DNA of 64,000 nucleotides. It comes from Azolla caroliniana (taxonomy: Eukaryota; Polypodiophyta). Of the stretch, positions 13,836 to 28,312 are shown one piece after another. A program made the translations under genes and the position numbers. Positions within the stretch are counted from its first letter, which is position 1. The number at the start of each line of letters is the position of its first letter. The stretch is from NCBI GenBank assembly GCA_043228905.1, contig JBHGNT010000037.1, positions 207,382 to 271,381 on the forward strand, given 5' to 3'. The notes under the pieces are model-generated. The model saw nothing but the letters and a program-made list of their open reading frames with translations. It was not told where the DNA came from and ran no database searches.

Positions 13836-15615
13836 GTGTGATATCGGATTTCTGTGTTCAAACATGCGAATCGAAACTAACAAGGCTAGCTATGATATAG
13901 ACTTAAAAAATCGTGATTTTGAAACTCAGGTCGAGAGACATGAGGAAATTAGCATATTTGAGGAGGGAGTTGAGAAGAGCCAGTGAGTAAATTAAAATAG
14001 TCATACCGGGCTCGTGTGATATCGGATTTCTGTGTTCAAACATGCAAATCGAAGCTAACAAGGCTAGCTATGATATAGAATTAAAAAATCAAGATTTTGA
14101 AACTGACGTCGAAAGACATGAGGAAATTAGCATGCTGGAGGAGGGAGTTGAGAAGAGCGAGTGAGTAAATTAAAATGGTCATACCTAGCTCGTGTGATAT
14201 CGGATTTCTGTGTTCAAACATGCGAATCGAAGCTAACAAGGCTAGCTATGATATAGAATTAAAAAATCGAGATTTTGAAACTCAGGTCGAGAGACATGAA
14301 TAAATTAGCATATTTGAGGAGGGAGTTGAGAAGAGCGTGTGAGTAAATTAAAATGGTCATACCTAGCTCGTGTGATATCGGATTTCTGTGTTCAAACATG
14401 CGAATCGAAACTAACAAGGCTAGCTATGATATAGACTTAAAAAATCGTGATTTTGAAACTCAGGTCGAGAGACATGAGGAAATTAGCATATTTGAGGAGG
14501 GAGTTGAGAAGAGCCAGTGAGTAAATTAAAATAGTCATACCGGGCTCGTGTGATATCGGATTTCTGTGTTCAAACATGCAAATCGAAGCTAACAAGGCTA
14601 GCTATGATATAGAATTAAAAAATCAAGATTTTGAAACTGACGTCGAAAGACATGAGGAAATTAGCATGCTGGAGGAGGGAGTTGAGAAGAGCGAGTGAGT
14701 AAATTAAAATGGTCATACCTGGCTCGTGTGATATCGGATTTTTGTGTTCAAACATGCGAATCGAAGCTAACAAGGCTAGCTATGATATAGAATTAAAAAA
14801 TCGTGATTTTGAAACTCAGGTCGAGAGACATGAGGAATTTAACATATTTGAGGAGGGAGTTGAGAAGAGCCAGTGAGTAAATTAAAATGGTCATACCTGG
14901 CTCGTGTGATATCGGATTTATGTGCTCAAACATGCGACTCGAAGATAACAACGCTTGCTATGACATAGAATTAAAAGATCGAGATTTTGAAACTCAGTTC
15001 GAGAGACATGAGGAAATTAGCATATTTGAGGAGGGAGTAGAGAAGAGCCAGTGAGTAAATTAAAATGGTCATACCTGGCTCGTGTGATATCGGATTTCTG
15101 TGTTCAAACAAGCAAATCGAAGCTAACAAGGCTAGCTATGATATAGAATTAAAATATCGAGATTTTGAAACTCAGGTCGAGAGACATGAGGAAATTAGCA
15201 TATTTGAGGAGGGAGTTGAGAAGAGCGAGTGAGTAAATTAAAATGGTCATACCTGGCTCGTGTGATATCGGATTTCTGTGTTCAAACATGCAAATCGAAG
15301 CTAACAAGGCTAGCTATGATATAGAATTAAAATATCGAGATTTTGAAACTCAGGTCGAGAGACATGAGGAAATTAGCATATTTGAGGAGGGAGTTGAGAA
15401 GAGCGAGTGAGTAAATTAAAATGGTCATACCTGGCTCGTGTGATATCGGATTTCTGTGTTCAAACATGCAAATCGAAGCTAACAAGGCTAGCTATGATAT
15501 AGAATTAAAAAATCGAGATTTTGAAACTCAGGTCGAGAGACATGAAGAAATTAGCATATTTGAGGAGGGAGTTGAGAAGAGCGTGTGAGTAAATTAAAAT
15601 GGTCATACCTGGCTC

Positions 15616-16861
15616 GTGTGATATCGGATTTCTGTGTTCAAACATGCGAATCGAAGCTAACAAGGCAAGCTATGATATAGACTTAAAAAATCGTGATTTC
15701 GAAACTGACGTCGAAAGACATGAGGAAATTAGCATGTTGGAGGAGGGAGTTGAGAAGAGCGAGTGAGTAAATTAAAATGGTCATACCTGGCTCGTGTGAT
15801 ATCGGATTTCTGTGTTCAAACATGCAAAACGAAGCTAACAAGGCTAGCTATGATATAGAATTAAAAAATCGAGATTTTGAAACTCAAGTCGAGAGACATT
15901 AAGAAATTAGCATATTTGAGGAGGGAGTTGAGAAGAGCGTGTGAGTAAATTAAAATGGTCATACCTGGCTCGTGTGATATCGGATTTCTGTGTTCAAACA
16001 TGCGAATCGAAACTAACAAGCCTAGCTATGATATAGAATTAAAAAATCGAGATTTTGAAACTCAGGTCGAGAGACATGAAGAAATTAGCATATTTGAGGA
16101 GGGAGTTGAGAAGAGCGTGTGAGTAAATTAAAATGGTCATACCTGGCTCGTGTGATATCGGATTTCTGTGTTCAAACATGCGAATCGAAGCTAACAAGGC
16201 AAGCTATGATATAGACTTAAAAAATCGTGATTTCGAAACTGACGTCGAAAGACATGAGGAAATTAGCATGCTGGAGGAGGGAGTTGAGAAGAGCGAGTGA
16301 GTAAATTAAAATGGTCATACCTGGCTCGTGTGATATCGGATTTCTGTGTTCAAACATGCGAATCGAAGCTAACAAGGCTAGCTATGATATAGAATTAAAA
16401 AATCGTGATTTTGAACCTCAGGTCGAGAGACATGAGGAAATTAGCATATTTGAGGAGGGAGTTGAGAAGAGCCATTGAGTAAATTAAAATGGTCATACCT
16501 AGCTCGTGTGATATCGGATTGCTGTGTTCAAACATGCAAATCGAAGCTAACAAGGCTAGCTATGATATAGAATTAAAAAATCGAGATTTTGAAACTCAGG
16601 TCGAGAGACATGAAGAAATTAGCATATTTGAGGAGGGAGTTGAGAAGAGCGTGTGTGTAAATTAAAATGGTCATACCTGGCTCGTGTGATATCGGATTTC
16701 TGTGTTCAAACATGCGAATCGAAGCTAACAAGGCTAGCTATGATATAGAATTAAAAAATCGAGATTTTGAAACTCAGGTCGAGAGACATGAAGAAATTAG
16801 CATATTTGAGGAGGGAGTTGAGAAGAGCGTGTGAGTAAATTAAAATGGTCATACCTGGCTC
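15616..16861 (+). repeat. Seven-monomer segment, second copy (period 17 monomers)
   Basis: Partner of 12590-13835. After about 16861 the two copies part, and the second continues with an AAGGCAAGC monomer. A GACGTCTAAAGAC monomer, expected inside the segment, is found here at about 16959, outside the copied part and 21 monomers from its match near 13221. Duplications of different periods therefore overlap in this region. Confidence 0.78.
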
Positions 16862-17593
16862 GTGTGATATCGGATTTCTGTGTTCAAACATGCGAATCGA
16901 AGCTAACAAGGCAAGCTATGATATAGACTTAAAAAATCGTGATTTCGAAACTGACGTCTAAAGACATGAGGAAATTAGCATGCTGGAGGAGGGAGTTGAG
17001 AAGAGCGAGTGAGTAAATTAAAATGGTCATACCTGGCTCGTGTGATATCGGATTGCTGTGTTCAAACATGCAAATCGAAGCTAACAAGGCTAGCTATGAT
17101 ATAGAATTAAAAAATCGAGATTTTGAAACTCAGGTCGAGAGACATGAAGAAATTAGCATATTTGAGGAGGGAGTTGAGAAGAGCGTGTGTGTAAATTAAA
17201 ATGGTCATACCTGGCTCGTGTGATATCGGATTTCTGTGTTCAAACATGCGAATCGAAGCTAACAAGGCTAGCTATGATATAGAATTAAAAAATCGAGATT
17301 TTGAAACTGACGTCGAGAGACATGAAGAAATTAGCATATTTGAGGAGGGAGTTGAGAAGAGCGTGTGAGTAAATTAAAATGGTCATACCTAGCTCGTGTG
17401 ATATCGGATTTCTGTGTTCAAACATGCGAATCGAAGCTAACAAGGCAAGCTATGATATAGACTTAAAAAATCGTGATTTTGAAACTCAGGTCGAGAGACA
17501 TGAGGAAATTAGCATATTTGAGGAGGGAGTTGAGAAGAGCGAGTGAGTAAATTAAAATGGTCATACCTGGCTCGTGTGATATCGGATTTCTGT

Positions 17594-18673
17594 GTTCAAA
17601 CATGCGAATCGAAGCTAACAAGGCTAGCTATGATATAGAATTAAAAAATCGAGATTTTGAAACTGAGGTCGAGAGACATGATGAAATTAGCATATTTGAG
17701 GAGGGAGTTGAGAAGAGCGTGTGTGTAAATTAAAATGGTCATACCTGGCTCGTGTGATATCGGATTTCTGTGTTCAAACATGCGAATCGAAGCTAACAAG
17801 GCTAGCTATGATATAGAATTAAAAAATCGAGATTTTGAAACTCAGGTCGAGAGACATGAAGAAATTAGCATATTTGAGGAGGGAGTTGAGAAGAGCGTGT
17901 GAGTAAATTAAAATGGTCATACCTGGCTCGTGTGATATCGGATTTCTGTGTTCAAACATGCAAATCGAAGCTAACAAGGCTAGCTATGATATAGAATTAA
18001 AAAATCGAGATTTTGAAACTCAGGTCGAGAGACATGAAGAAATTAGCATATTTGAGGAGGGAGTTGAGAAGAGCGTATGAGTAAATTAAAATGGTCATAC
18101 CTAGCTCGTGTGATATCGGATTTCTGTGGTCAAACATGCGAATCGAAGCTAACAAGGCTAGCTATGATATAGAATTAAAAAATCGAGATTTTGAAACTGA
18201 GGTCGAGAGACATGATGAAATTAGCATATTTGAGGAGGGAGTTGAGAAGAGCGTGTGTGTAAATTAAAATGGTCATACCTGGCTCGTGTGATATCGGATT
18301 TCTGTGTTCAAACATGCGAATCGAAGCTAACAAGGCTAGCTATGATATAGAATTAAAAAATCGTGATTTTGAAACTCAGGTCGAGAGACATGAAGAAATT
18401 AGCATATTTGAGGAGGGAGTTGAGAAGAGCGTGTGAGTAAATTAAAATGGTCATACCTGGCTCGTGTGATATCGGATTTCTGTGTTCAAACATGCAAATC
18501 GAAGCTAACAAGGCTAGCTATGATATAGAATTAAAAAATCGAGATTTTGAAACTCAGGTCGAGAGACATGAAGAAATTAGCATATTTGAGGAGGGAGTTG
18601 AGAAGAGCGTGTGAGTAAATTAAAATGGTCATACCTAGCTCGTGTGATATCGGATTTCTGTGGTCAAACATGC
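17594..18673 (+). repeat. Tandem 534-bp (3-monomer) duplication
   Basis: The block 17594 to about 18127 recurs at 18128-18673. Shared rare marks are CATGATGAAATT at 17677 and 18211, and TTTCTGTGGTC at 18121 and 18655. I saw two differences: TCGAG against TCGTG in one monomer, and GCGTATG (18073-18080) against GCGTGTG. Agreement ends where GAAGCTAAC becomes GAAACTAAC. Confidence 0.82.
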
Positions 18674-21600
18674 GAATCGAAACTAACAAGGCTAGCTATG
18701 ATATAGACTTAAAAAATCGTGATTTTGAAACTCAGGTCGAGAGACATGAGGAAATTAGCATATTTGAGGAGGGAGTTGAGAAGAGCCAGTGAGTAAATTA
18801 AAATAGTCATACCGGGCTCGTGTGATATCGGATTTCTGTGTTCAAACATGCAAATCGAAGCTAACAAGGCTAGCTATGATATAGAATTAAAAAATCAAGA
18901 TTTTGAAACTGACGTCGAAAGACATGAGGAAATTAGCATGCTGGAGGAGGGAGTTGAGAAGAGCGAGTGAGTAAATTAAAATGGTCATACCTGGCTCGTG
19001 TGATATCGGATTTTTGTGTTCAAACATGCGAATCGAAGCTAACAACTCTAGCTATGATATAGAATTAAAAAATCGTGATTTTAAAACTAAGGCCGAGAGA
19101 CATGAGGAAATTAGCAAATTTGAGGAGGTAGTGGAGAAGAGTGCGTCAGTAAATTAAAATGGTCATACCTGGCTCGTGTGATATCGGATTTCTGTGTTCA
19201 AACATGCGAATCGAAACTAACAAGGCTAGCTATGATATAGACTTAAAAAATCGTGATTTCGAAACTGACGTCGAAAGACATGAGGAAATTAGCATGCTGG
19301 AGGAGGGAGTTGAGAAGAGCGAGTGAGTAAATTAAAATGGTCATACCTGGCTCGTGTGATATCGGAGTTCTGTGTTCAAACATGCGAATCGAAACTAACA
19401 AGGCTAGCTATGATATAGAATTACAAAATCGTGATTTTGAAACTCAGGTCGAGAGACATGAGGAAATTAGCATATTTGAGGAGGGAGTTGAGAAGAGCCA
19501 GTGAGTAAATTAAAATGGTCATACCTGGCTCGTGTGATATCGGATTTCTGTGTTCAAACATGCAAATCGAAGCTAACAAGGCTAGCTATGATATAGAATT
19601 AAAAAATCGAGATTTTGAAACTGAGGTCGAGAGACATGAAGAAATTAGCATATTTGAGGAGGGAGTTGAGAAGAGCGTGTGTGTAAATTAAAATGGTCAT
19701 ACCTGGCTCGTGTGATATCGGATTTCTGTGTTCAAACATGCGAATCGAAGCTAACCAGGCTAGCTATGATATAGACTTAAAAAATCGTGATTTCGAAACT
19801 GACGTCGAAAGACATGAGGAAATTAGCATGCTGGAGGAGGGAGTTGAGAAGAGCGAGTGAGTAAATTAAAATGGTCATACCTGGCTCGTGTGATATCGGA
19901 TTTCTGTGTTCAAACATGCGAATCGAAGCTAACAAGGCAAGCTATGATATAGACTTAAAAAATCGTGATTTCGAAACTGACGTCGAAAGACATGAGGAAA
20001 TTAGCATGCTGGAGGAGGGAGTTGAGAAGAGCGAGTGAGTAAATTAAAATGGTCATACCTGGCTCGTGTGATATCGGATTTCTGTGTTCAAACATGCGAA
20101 TCGAAGCTAACAAGGCTAGCTATGATATAGACTTAAAAAATCGTGATTTCGAAACTGACGTCGAGAGACATGAGGAAATTAGCATGCTGGAGGAGGGAGT
20201 TGAGAAGAGCGAGTGAGTAAATTAAAATGGTCATACCTGGCTCGTGTGATATCGGATTTCTGTGTTCAAACATGCGAATCGAAGCTAACAAGGCTAGCTA
20301 TGATATAGACTTAAAAAGTCGTGATTTCGAAACTGACGTCGAAAGACATGAGGAAATTAGCATGCTGGAGGAGGGAGTTGAGAAGAGCGAGTGAGTAAAT
20401 TAAAATGGTCATACCTGGCTCGTGTGATATCGGATTTTTGTGTTCAAACATGCGAATCGAAGCTAACAACTCTAGCTATGATATAGAATTAAAAAATCGT
20501 GATTTTAAAACTAAGGCCGAGAGACATGAGGAAATTAGCAAATTTGAGGAGGTAGTGGAGAAGAGTGCGTCAGTAAATTAAAATGGTCATACCTGGCTCG
20601 TGTGATATCGGATTTTTGTGTTCAAACATGAAAATCGAAGATAACAAGGCTAGCTATGATATAGACTTAAAAAATCGTTATTTCGAAACTCAGGTCGAGA
20701 GACATGAAGAAATTAGCATATTTGAGGAGGGAGTTGAGAAGAGCGAGTGAGTAAATTAAAATGGTCATACCTGGCTCGTGTGATATCGGAGTTTTGTGTT
20801 CAAACATGCGAATCGAAGCTAACAACGCTAGCTATGATATAGAATTAAAAAATCGTGATTTTAAAACTAAGGCCGAGAGATATGAGGAAATTAGCAAATT
20901 TGAGGAGGTAGTGGAGAAGAGTGCGTCAGTAAATTAAAATGGTCATACCTGGCTCGTGTGATATCGGATTTTTGTGTTCAAACATGCAAATCGAAGCTAA
21001 CAAGGCTAGCTATGATATAGACTTAAAAAATCGTGATTTCGAAACTGACGTCGAAAAACATGAGGAAATTAGCATGCTGGAGGAGGGTGTTGAGAAGAGC
21101 GAGTGAGTAAATTAAAATGGTCATACCTGGCTCGTGTGATATCGGATTTCTGTGTTCAAACATACGAATGGAAACTAACAAGGCTAGCTATGATATAGAA
21201 TTAAAAAATCGTGATTTTGAAACTCAGGTCGAGAGACATGAGGAAATTAGCATATTTGAGGAGGGAGTTGAGAGGAGCCAGTGAGTAAATTAAAATGGTC
21301 ATACCTGGCTCGTGTGATATCGGATTTCTGTGTTCAAACATGCAAATCGAAGCTAACAAGGCTAGCTATGATATAGAATTAAAAAATCAAGATTTTGAAA
21401 CTCAGGTCGAGAGACATGAAGAAATTAGCATATTTGAGGAGGGAGTTGAGAAGAGCGTGTGTGTAAATTAAAATGGTCATACCTGGCTCGTGTGATATCG
21501 GATTTCTGTGTTCAAACATGCGAATCGAAGCTAACAAGGCTAGCTATGATATAGACTTAAAAAATCGTGATTTCGAAACTGACGTCGAAAGACATGAGGA

Positions 21601-21733
21601 AATTAGCATGCTGGAGGAGGGAGTTGAGAAGAGCGAGTGAGTAAATTAAAATGGTCATACCTGGCTCGTGTGATATCGGATTTCTGTGTTCAAACATGCG
21701 AATCGAAACTAACAAGGCTAGCTATGATATAGA

Positions 21734-21893
21734 ATTAAAAAATCGTGATTTTGAAACACAGGTCGAGAGACATGAGGAAATTAGCATATTTGAGGAGGGA
21801 GTTGCGAAGAGCGCTTAAAAAATCGTGATTTCGAAACTGACGTCGAAAGACATGAGGAAATTAGCATGCTGGAGGAGGGAGTTGAGAAGAGCG
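21734..21893 (+). repeat. Truncated monomer (80 bp) at a 98-bp internal deletion
   Basis: After GAAGAGCG at 21806-21813 the sequence jumps directly to CTTAAAAAATCG at 21814. The expected 98 bases between, from m145 through GATATC to m62, are missing. The interval between GATATC anchors at 21672 and 21930 is therefore 258 bp (178 plus 80). It is the only non-unit-length rearrangement larger than one base that I found. The upstream neighbour also has the unusual GTTGCGAAGAG, shared with a monomer near 23651-23661. Confidence 0.92.
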
Positions 21894-24800
21894 AGTGAGT
21901 AAATTAAAATGGTCATACCTGGCTCGTGTGATATCGGATTTTTGTGTTCAAACATGCGAATCGAAGCTAACAAGGCTAGCTATGATATAGAATTAAAAAA
22001 TCGAGATTTTAAAACTAAGGCCGAGAGACATGAGGAAATTAGCAAATTTGAGGAGGTAGTGGAGAAGAGTGCGTCAGTAAATTAAAATGGTCAAACCTGG
22101 CACGTGTGATATCGGATTTCTATGTTCAAACATGCGAATCGAAGCTAACAACGCTAGCTATGATATAGAATTAAAAAATCGAGATTTTGAAACTCAGGTC
22201 GAGAGACATGAGGAAATTAACATATTTGAGGAGGGAGTTGAGAAGAGCTAGTGAGTAAATTAAAATGGTCATACCTGGCTCGTGTGAAATCGGATTTTTG
22301 TGTTCAAACATGCGAATCGAAGCTAACAAGGCTAGCTATGATATAGAATTAAAAAATCGTGATTTTGAAACTCAGGTCGAGAGACATGAGGAAATTAACA
22401 TATTTGAGGAGGGAGTTGAGAAGAGCCAGTGAGTAAATTAAAATGGTCATACCTGTCTCGTGTGATATCGGATTTCTGTGTTCAAACATGCGAATCGAAG
22501 TTAACAAGGCTAGCTATGATATAGAATTTAAAAATCGTGATTTTGAAACTGACGTCGAAAGACATGAGGAAATTAGCATGCTGGAGGAGGGAGTTGAGAA
22601 GAGCGAGTGAGTAAATTAAAATGGTCATACCTGGCTCGTGTGATATCGGATTTTTGTGTTCAAACATGCGAATCGAAGCTAACAACGCTAGCTATGATAT
22701 AGAATTAAAAAATCGTGATTTTAAAACTAAGGCCGAGAGACATGAGGAAATTAGCAAATTTGAGGAGGTAGTGGAGAAGAGTGCGTCAGTAAATTAAAAT
22801 GGTCATACCTGGCTCGTGTGATATCGGATTTTTGTGTTCAAACATGCAAATCGAAGCTAACAAGGCTAGCTATGATATAGAATTAAAAAATCAAGATTTG
22901 GAAACTGACGTCGAAAGACTGAGGAAATTAGCATGCTGGAGGAGGGAGTTGAGAAGAGCGAGTGAGTAAATTAAAATGGTCATACCTGGCTCGTGTGATA
23001 TCGGATTTCTGTGTTCAAACATGCGAATCGAAGCTAACAAGGCTAGCTATGATATAGAATTAAAAAATCGTGATTTTGAAACTCAGGTCGAGAGACATGA
23101 GGAAATTAGCATATTTGAGGAGGGAGTTGAGAAGAGCCAGTGAGTAAATTAAAATGGTCATACCTGGCTCGTGTGATATCGGATTTCTGTGTTCAAACAT
23201 GCGAATCGAAGCTAACAAGGCTAGCTATGATATAGAATTAAAAAATCGAGATTTTGAAACTCAGGTCGAGAGACATGAAGAAATTAGCATATTTGAGGAG
23301 GGAGTTGAGAAGAGCGTGTGTGTAAATTAAAATGGTCATACCTGGCTCGTGTGATATCGGATTTCTGTGTTCAAACATGCGAATCGAAGCTAACAAGGCT
23401 AGCTATGATATAGACTTAAAAAATCGTGATTTCGAAACTGACGTCGAAAGACATGAGGAAATTAGCATGCTGGAGGAGGGAGTTGAGAAGAGCGAGTGAG
23501 TAAATTAAAATGGTCATACCTGGCTCGTGTGATATCGGATTTCTGTGTTCAAACATGCGAATCGAAACTAACAAGGCTAGCTATGATATAGAATTAAAAA
23601 ATCGTGATTTTGAAACTCAGGTCGAGAGACATGAGGAAATTAGCATATTTGAGGAGGGAGTTGCGAAGAGCGTGTGAGTAAATTAAAATGGTCATACCTG
23701 GCTCGTGTGATATCGGATTTCTGTGTTCAAACATGCGAATCGAAGCTAACAAGGCTAGCTATGATATAGAATTAAAAAATCGAGATTTTGAAACTCAGAT
23801 CGAGAGACATGCGGAAATTAGCATATTTGAGGGGGGAGTTGAGAAGAGCGTGTGAGTAAATTAAAATGGTCATACCTGGCTCGTGTGATATCGGATTTCT
23901 GTGTTCAAACATGCGAATCGAAGCTAACAAGGCTAGCTATGATATAGAATTAAAAAATCAAGATTTTGAAACTCAGGTCGAGAGACATGAAGAAATTAGC
24001 ATATTTGAGGAGGGAGTTGAGAAGAGCGTGTGAGTAAATTAAAATGGTCATACCTGGCTCGTGTGATATCGGATTTCTGTGTTCAAACATGCGAATCGAA
24101 GCTAACAAGGCTAGCTATGATATAGACTTAAAAAATCGTGATTTCGAAACTGACGTCGAAAGACATGAGGAAATTAGCATGCTGGAGGAGGGAGTTGAGA
24201 AGAGCGAGTGAGTAAATTAAAATGGTCATACCTGGCTCGTGTGATATCGGATTTCTGTGTTCAAACATGCGAATCGAAACTAACAAGGCTAGCTATGATA
24301 TAGAATTAAAAAATCGTGATTTTGAAACTCAGGTCGAGAGACATGAGGAAATTAGCATATTTGAGGAGGGAGTTGAGAAGAGCCAGTGAGTAAATTAAAA
24401 TGGTCATACCTGGCTCGTGTGATATCGGATTGCTGTGTTCAAACATGCAAATCGAAGCTAACAAGGCTAGCTATGATATAGAATTAAAAAATCGAGATTT
24501 TGAAACTCAGGTCGAGAGACATGAAGAAATTAGCATATTTGAGGAGGGAGTTGAGAAGAGCGTGTGTGTAAATTAAAATGGTCATACCTGGCTCGTGTGA
24601 TATCGGATTTCTGTGTTCAAACATGCGAATCGAAACTAACAAGGCTAGCTATGATATAGAATTAAAAAATCGTGATTTTGAAACTCAGGTCGAGAGACAT
24701 GAAGAATTTAGCATATTTGAGGAGGGAGTTGAGAAGAGCGTGTGTGTAAATTAAAATGGTCATACCTGGCTCGTGTGATATCGGATTTCTGTGTTCAAAC

Positions 24801-27600
24801 ATGCGAATCGAAGCTAACAACGCTAGCTATGATATAGAATTAAAAAATCGAGATTTTGAAACTCAGGTCGAGAGACATGAGGAAATTAGCATGCTGGAGG
24901 AGGGAGTTGAGAAGAGTCAGTGAGTAAATTAAAATGGTCATACCTGGCTCGTGTGATATCGGATTTCTGTGTTCAAACATGCAAATCGAAGATAACAAGG
25001 CTAGCTATGATATAGAATTAAAAAATCGAGATTTTGAAACTCAGGTCGAGAGACATGAGGAAATTAGCATATTTGAGGAGGGAGTTGAGAAGATCCGGTG
25101 AGTAAATTAAAATGGTCATACCTGGCTCGTGTGATATCGGATTTCTGTGTTCAAACATGCAAATCGAAGCTAACAAGGCTAGCTATGATATAGAATTAAA
25201 AAATCGAGATTTTGAAACTCAGGTCGAGAGACATGAAGAATTTAGCATATTTGAGGAGGGAGTTGAGAAGAGCGTGTGTGTAAATTAAAATGGTCATACC
25301 TGGCTCGTGTGATATCGGATTTCTGTGTTCAAACATGCGAATCGAAACTAACAAGGCTAGCTATGATATAGACTTAAAAAATCGTGATTTCGAAACTGAC
25401 GTCGAAAGACATGAGGAAATTAGCATGCTGGAGGAGGGAGTTGAGAAGAGCGAGTGAGTAAATTAAAATGGTCATACCTGGCTCGTGTGATATCGGATTT
25501 TTGTGTTCAAACATGCGAATCGAAGCTAACAACGCTAGCTATGATATAGAATTAAAAAATCGTGATTTTAAAACTAAGGCCGAGAGACATGAGGAAATTA
25601 GCAAATTTGAGGAGGTAGTGGAGAAGAGTGCGTCAGTAAATTAAAATGGTCATACCTGGCTCGTGTGATATCGGATTTCTGTGTTCAAACATGCGAATCG
25701 AAACTAACAAGGCTAGCTATGATATAGACTAAAAAATCGTGATTTTGAAACTGACGTCGAAAGACATAAGGAAATTAGCATGCTGGAGGAGGGAGTTGAG
25801 AAGAGCGAGTGAGTAAATTAAAATGGTCATACCTGGCTCGTGTGATATCGGATTTCTGTGTTCAAACATGCAAATCGAAGCTAACAAGGCTAGCTATGAT
25901 ATAGAATTAAAAAATCGAGATTTTGAAACTGAGGTCGAGAGACATGAAGAAATTAGCATATTTGAGGAGGGAGTTGAGAAGAGCGTGTGTGTAAATTAAA
26001 ATGGTCATTCCTGGCTCGTGTGATATCGGATTTCTGTGTTCAAACATGCGAATCGAAGCTAACAATGCTAGCTATGATATAGACTTAAAAAATCGTGATT
26101 TCGAAACTGACGTCGAAAGACATGAGGAAATTAGCATGCTGGAGGAGGGAGTTGAGAAGAGCGAGTGAGTAAATTAAAATGGTCATACCTGGCTCGTGTG
26201 ATATCGGATTTCTGTGTTCAAACATGCGAATCGAAACTAACAAGGCTAGCTATGATATAAAATTAAAAAATCGTGATTTTGAAACTCAGGTCGAGAGACA
26301 TGAGGAAATTAGCATATTTGAGGAGGGAGTTGAGAAGAGCCAGTGAGTAAATTAAAATGGTCATACCTGGCTCGTGTGATATCGGATTTCTGTGTTCAAA
26401 CATGCGAATCGAAGTTAACAAGGCTAGCTATGATATAGAATTAAAAAATCGTGATTTTGAAACTGACGTCGAAAGACATGAGGAAATTAGCATGCTGGAG
26501 GAGGGAGTTGAGAAGAGCGAGTGAGTAAATTAAAATGGTCATACCTGGCTCGTGTGATATCGGATTTCTGTGTTCAAACATGCAAATCGAAGCTAACAAG
26601 GCTAGCTATGATATAGAATTAAAAAATCGAGATTTTGAAACTCAGGTCGAGAGACATGAAGAAATTAGCATATTTGAGGAGGGAGTTGAGAAGAGCGTGT
26701 GAGTAAATTAAAATGGTCATACCTGGCTCGTGTGATATCGGATTTCTGTGTTCAAACATGCGAATCGAAGCTAACAAGGCTAGCTATGATATAGAATTAA
26801 AAAATCGAGATTTTGAAACTGACGTCGAAAGACATGAGGAAATTAGCATATTTGAGGAGGGAGTTGAGAAGAGCGTGTGAGTAAATTAAAATGGTCATAC
26901 CTGGCTCGTGTGATATCGGATTTCTCTGTTCAAACATGCGAATCGAAGCTAACAAGGCTAGCTATGATATAGACTTAAAAAATCGTGATTTCGAAACTGA
27001 CGTCGAAAGACATGAGGAAATTAGCATGCTGGAGGAGGGAGTTGAGAAGAGCGAGTGAGTAAATTAAAATGGTCACACCTGGCTCGTGTGATATCGGATT
27101 TTTGTGTTCAAACATGCGAATCGAAGCTAACAAGGCTAGCTATGATATAGAATTAAAAAATCGAGATTTTAAAACTAAGGCCGAGAGACATGAGGAAATT
27201 AGCAAATTTGAGGAGGTAGTGGAGAAGAGTGCGTCAGTAAATTAAAATGGTCAAACCTGGCACGTGTGATATCGGATTTCTATGTTCAAACATGCGAATC
27301 GAAGCTAACAACGCTAGCTATGATATAGAATTAAAAAAACGAGATTTTGAAACTGACGTCGAAAGACATGAGGAAATTAGCATGCTGGAGGAGGGAGTTG
27401 AGAAGAGCGAGTGAGTAAATTAAAATGGTCATACCTGGCTCGTGTGATATCGGATTTCTGTGTTCAAACATGCGAATCGAAACTAACAAGGCTAGATATG
27501 ATATAGACTTAAAAAATCGTGATTTTGAAACTCAGGTCGAGAGACATGAGGAAATTAGCATATTTGAGGAGGGAGTTGAGAAGAGCCAGTGAGTAAATTA

Positions 27601-28312
27601 AAATGGTCACACCTGGCTCGTGTGATATCGGATTTCTGTGTTCAAACATGCAAATCGAAGCTAACAAGGCTAGCTATGATATAGAATTAAAATATCAAGA
27701 TTTTGAAACTGACGTCGAAAGACATGAGGAAATTAGGATGCTGGAGGAGGGAGTTGAGAAGAGCGAGTGAGTAAATTAAAATGGTCATACCTGGCTCGTG
27801 TGATATCGGATTTTTGTGTTCAAACATGCGAATCGAAGCTAACAAGGCTAGCTATGATATAGAATTAAAAAATCGAGATTTTAAAACTCAGGTCGAGAGA
27901 CATGAGGAAATTAACATATTTGAGGAGGGAGTTGAGAAGAGCCAGTGAGTAAATTAAAATGGTCACACCTGGCTCGTGTGATATCGGATTTCTGTGTTCA
28001 AACATGCAAATCGAAGCTAACAAGGCTAGCTATGATATAGAATTAAAATATCAAGATTTTGAAACTGACGTCGAAAGACATGAGGAAATTAGGATGCTGG
28101 AGGAGGGAGTTGAGAAGAGCGAGTGAGTAAATTAAAATGGTCATACCTGGCTCGTGTGATATCGGATTTTTGTGTTCAAACATGCGAATCGAAGCTAACA
28201 AGGCTAGCTATGATATAGAATTAAAAAATCGAGATTTTAAAACTAAGGCCGAGAGACATGAGGAAATTAGCAAATTTGAGGAGGTAGTGGAGAAGAGTGC
28301 GTCAGTAAATTA
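27601..28312 (+). repeat. Two-monomer (356-bp) local duplication
   Basis: GGTCACACC followed by a CAAATCG monomer with AATTAGGATGCTGG occurs at about 27605 and again at 27961, 356 bp apart. The second monomer of the pair differs: one has AAAACTCAGGTCGAG, the other AAAACTAAGGCCGAG. The duplication was thus followed, or accompanied, by exchange inside a monomer. GGTCACACC also opens a related monomer at about 27071. Confidence 0.7.

Larger units (their letters stand above)
12047..18999 (+). repeat. Mosaic satellite region with 17-monomer and 3-monomer duplications
   Basis: About 39 monomers show no single HOR across the region, and segments resemble different parts of the 24-monomer unit. A marker monomer with AAGGCAAGCTATG appears at 12636, about 13172, 15662, about 16198, about 16912 and about 17450. 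The segment 13838 to about 15235 matches copy 2 at 5829-7226, including the junction into the GCGACTCG monomer. Other subsegments are listed separately. No gene or foreign insertion was seen. Confidence 0.85.

Noticed and set aside
19258-19275. CENP-B box in GATTTCGAAACTGACGTC monomers
   Set aside because: TTCG is followed by AAACTGACGTCG, which lacks the A and the CGGG core required by the NTTCGNNNNANNCGGGN consensus. No other part of the monomer fits better.
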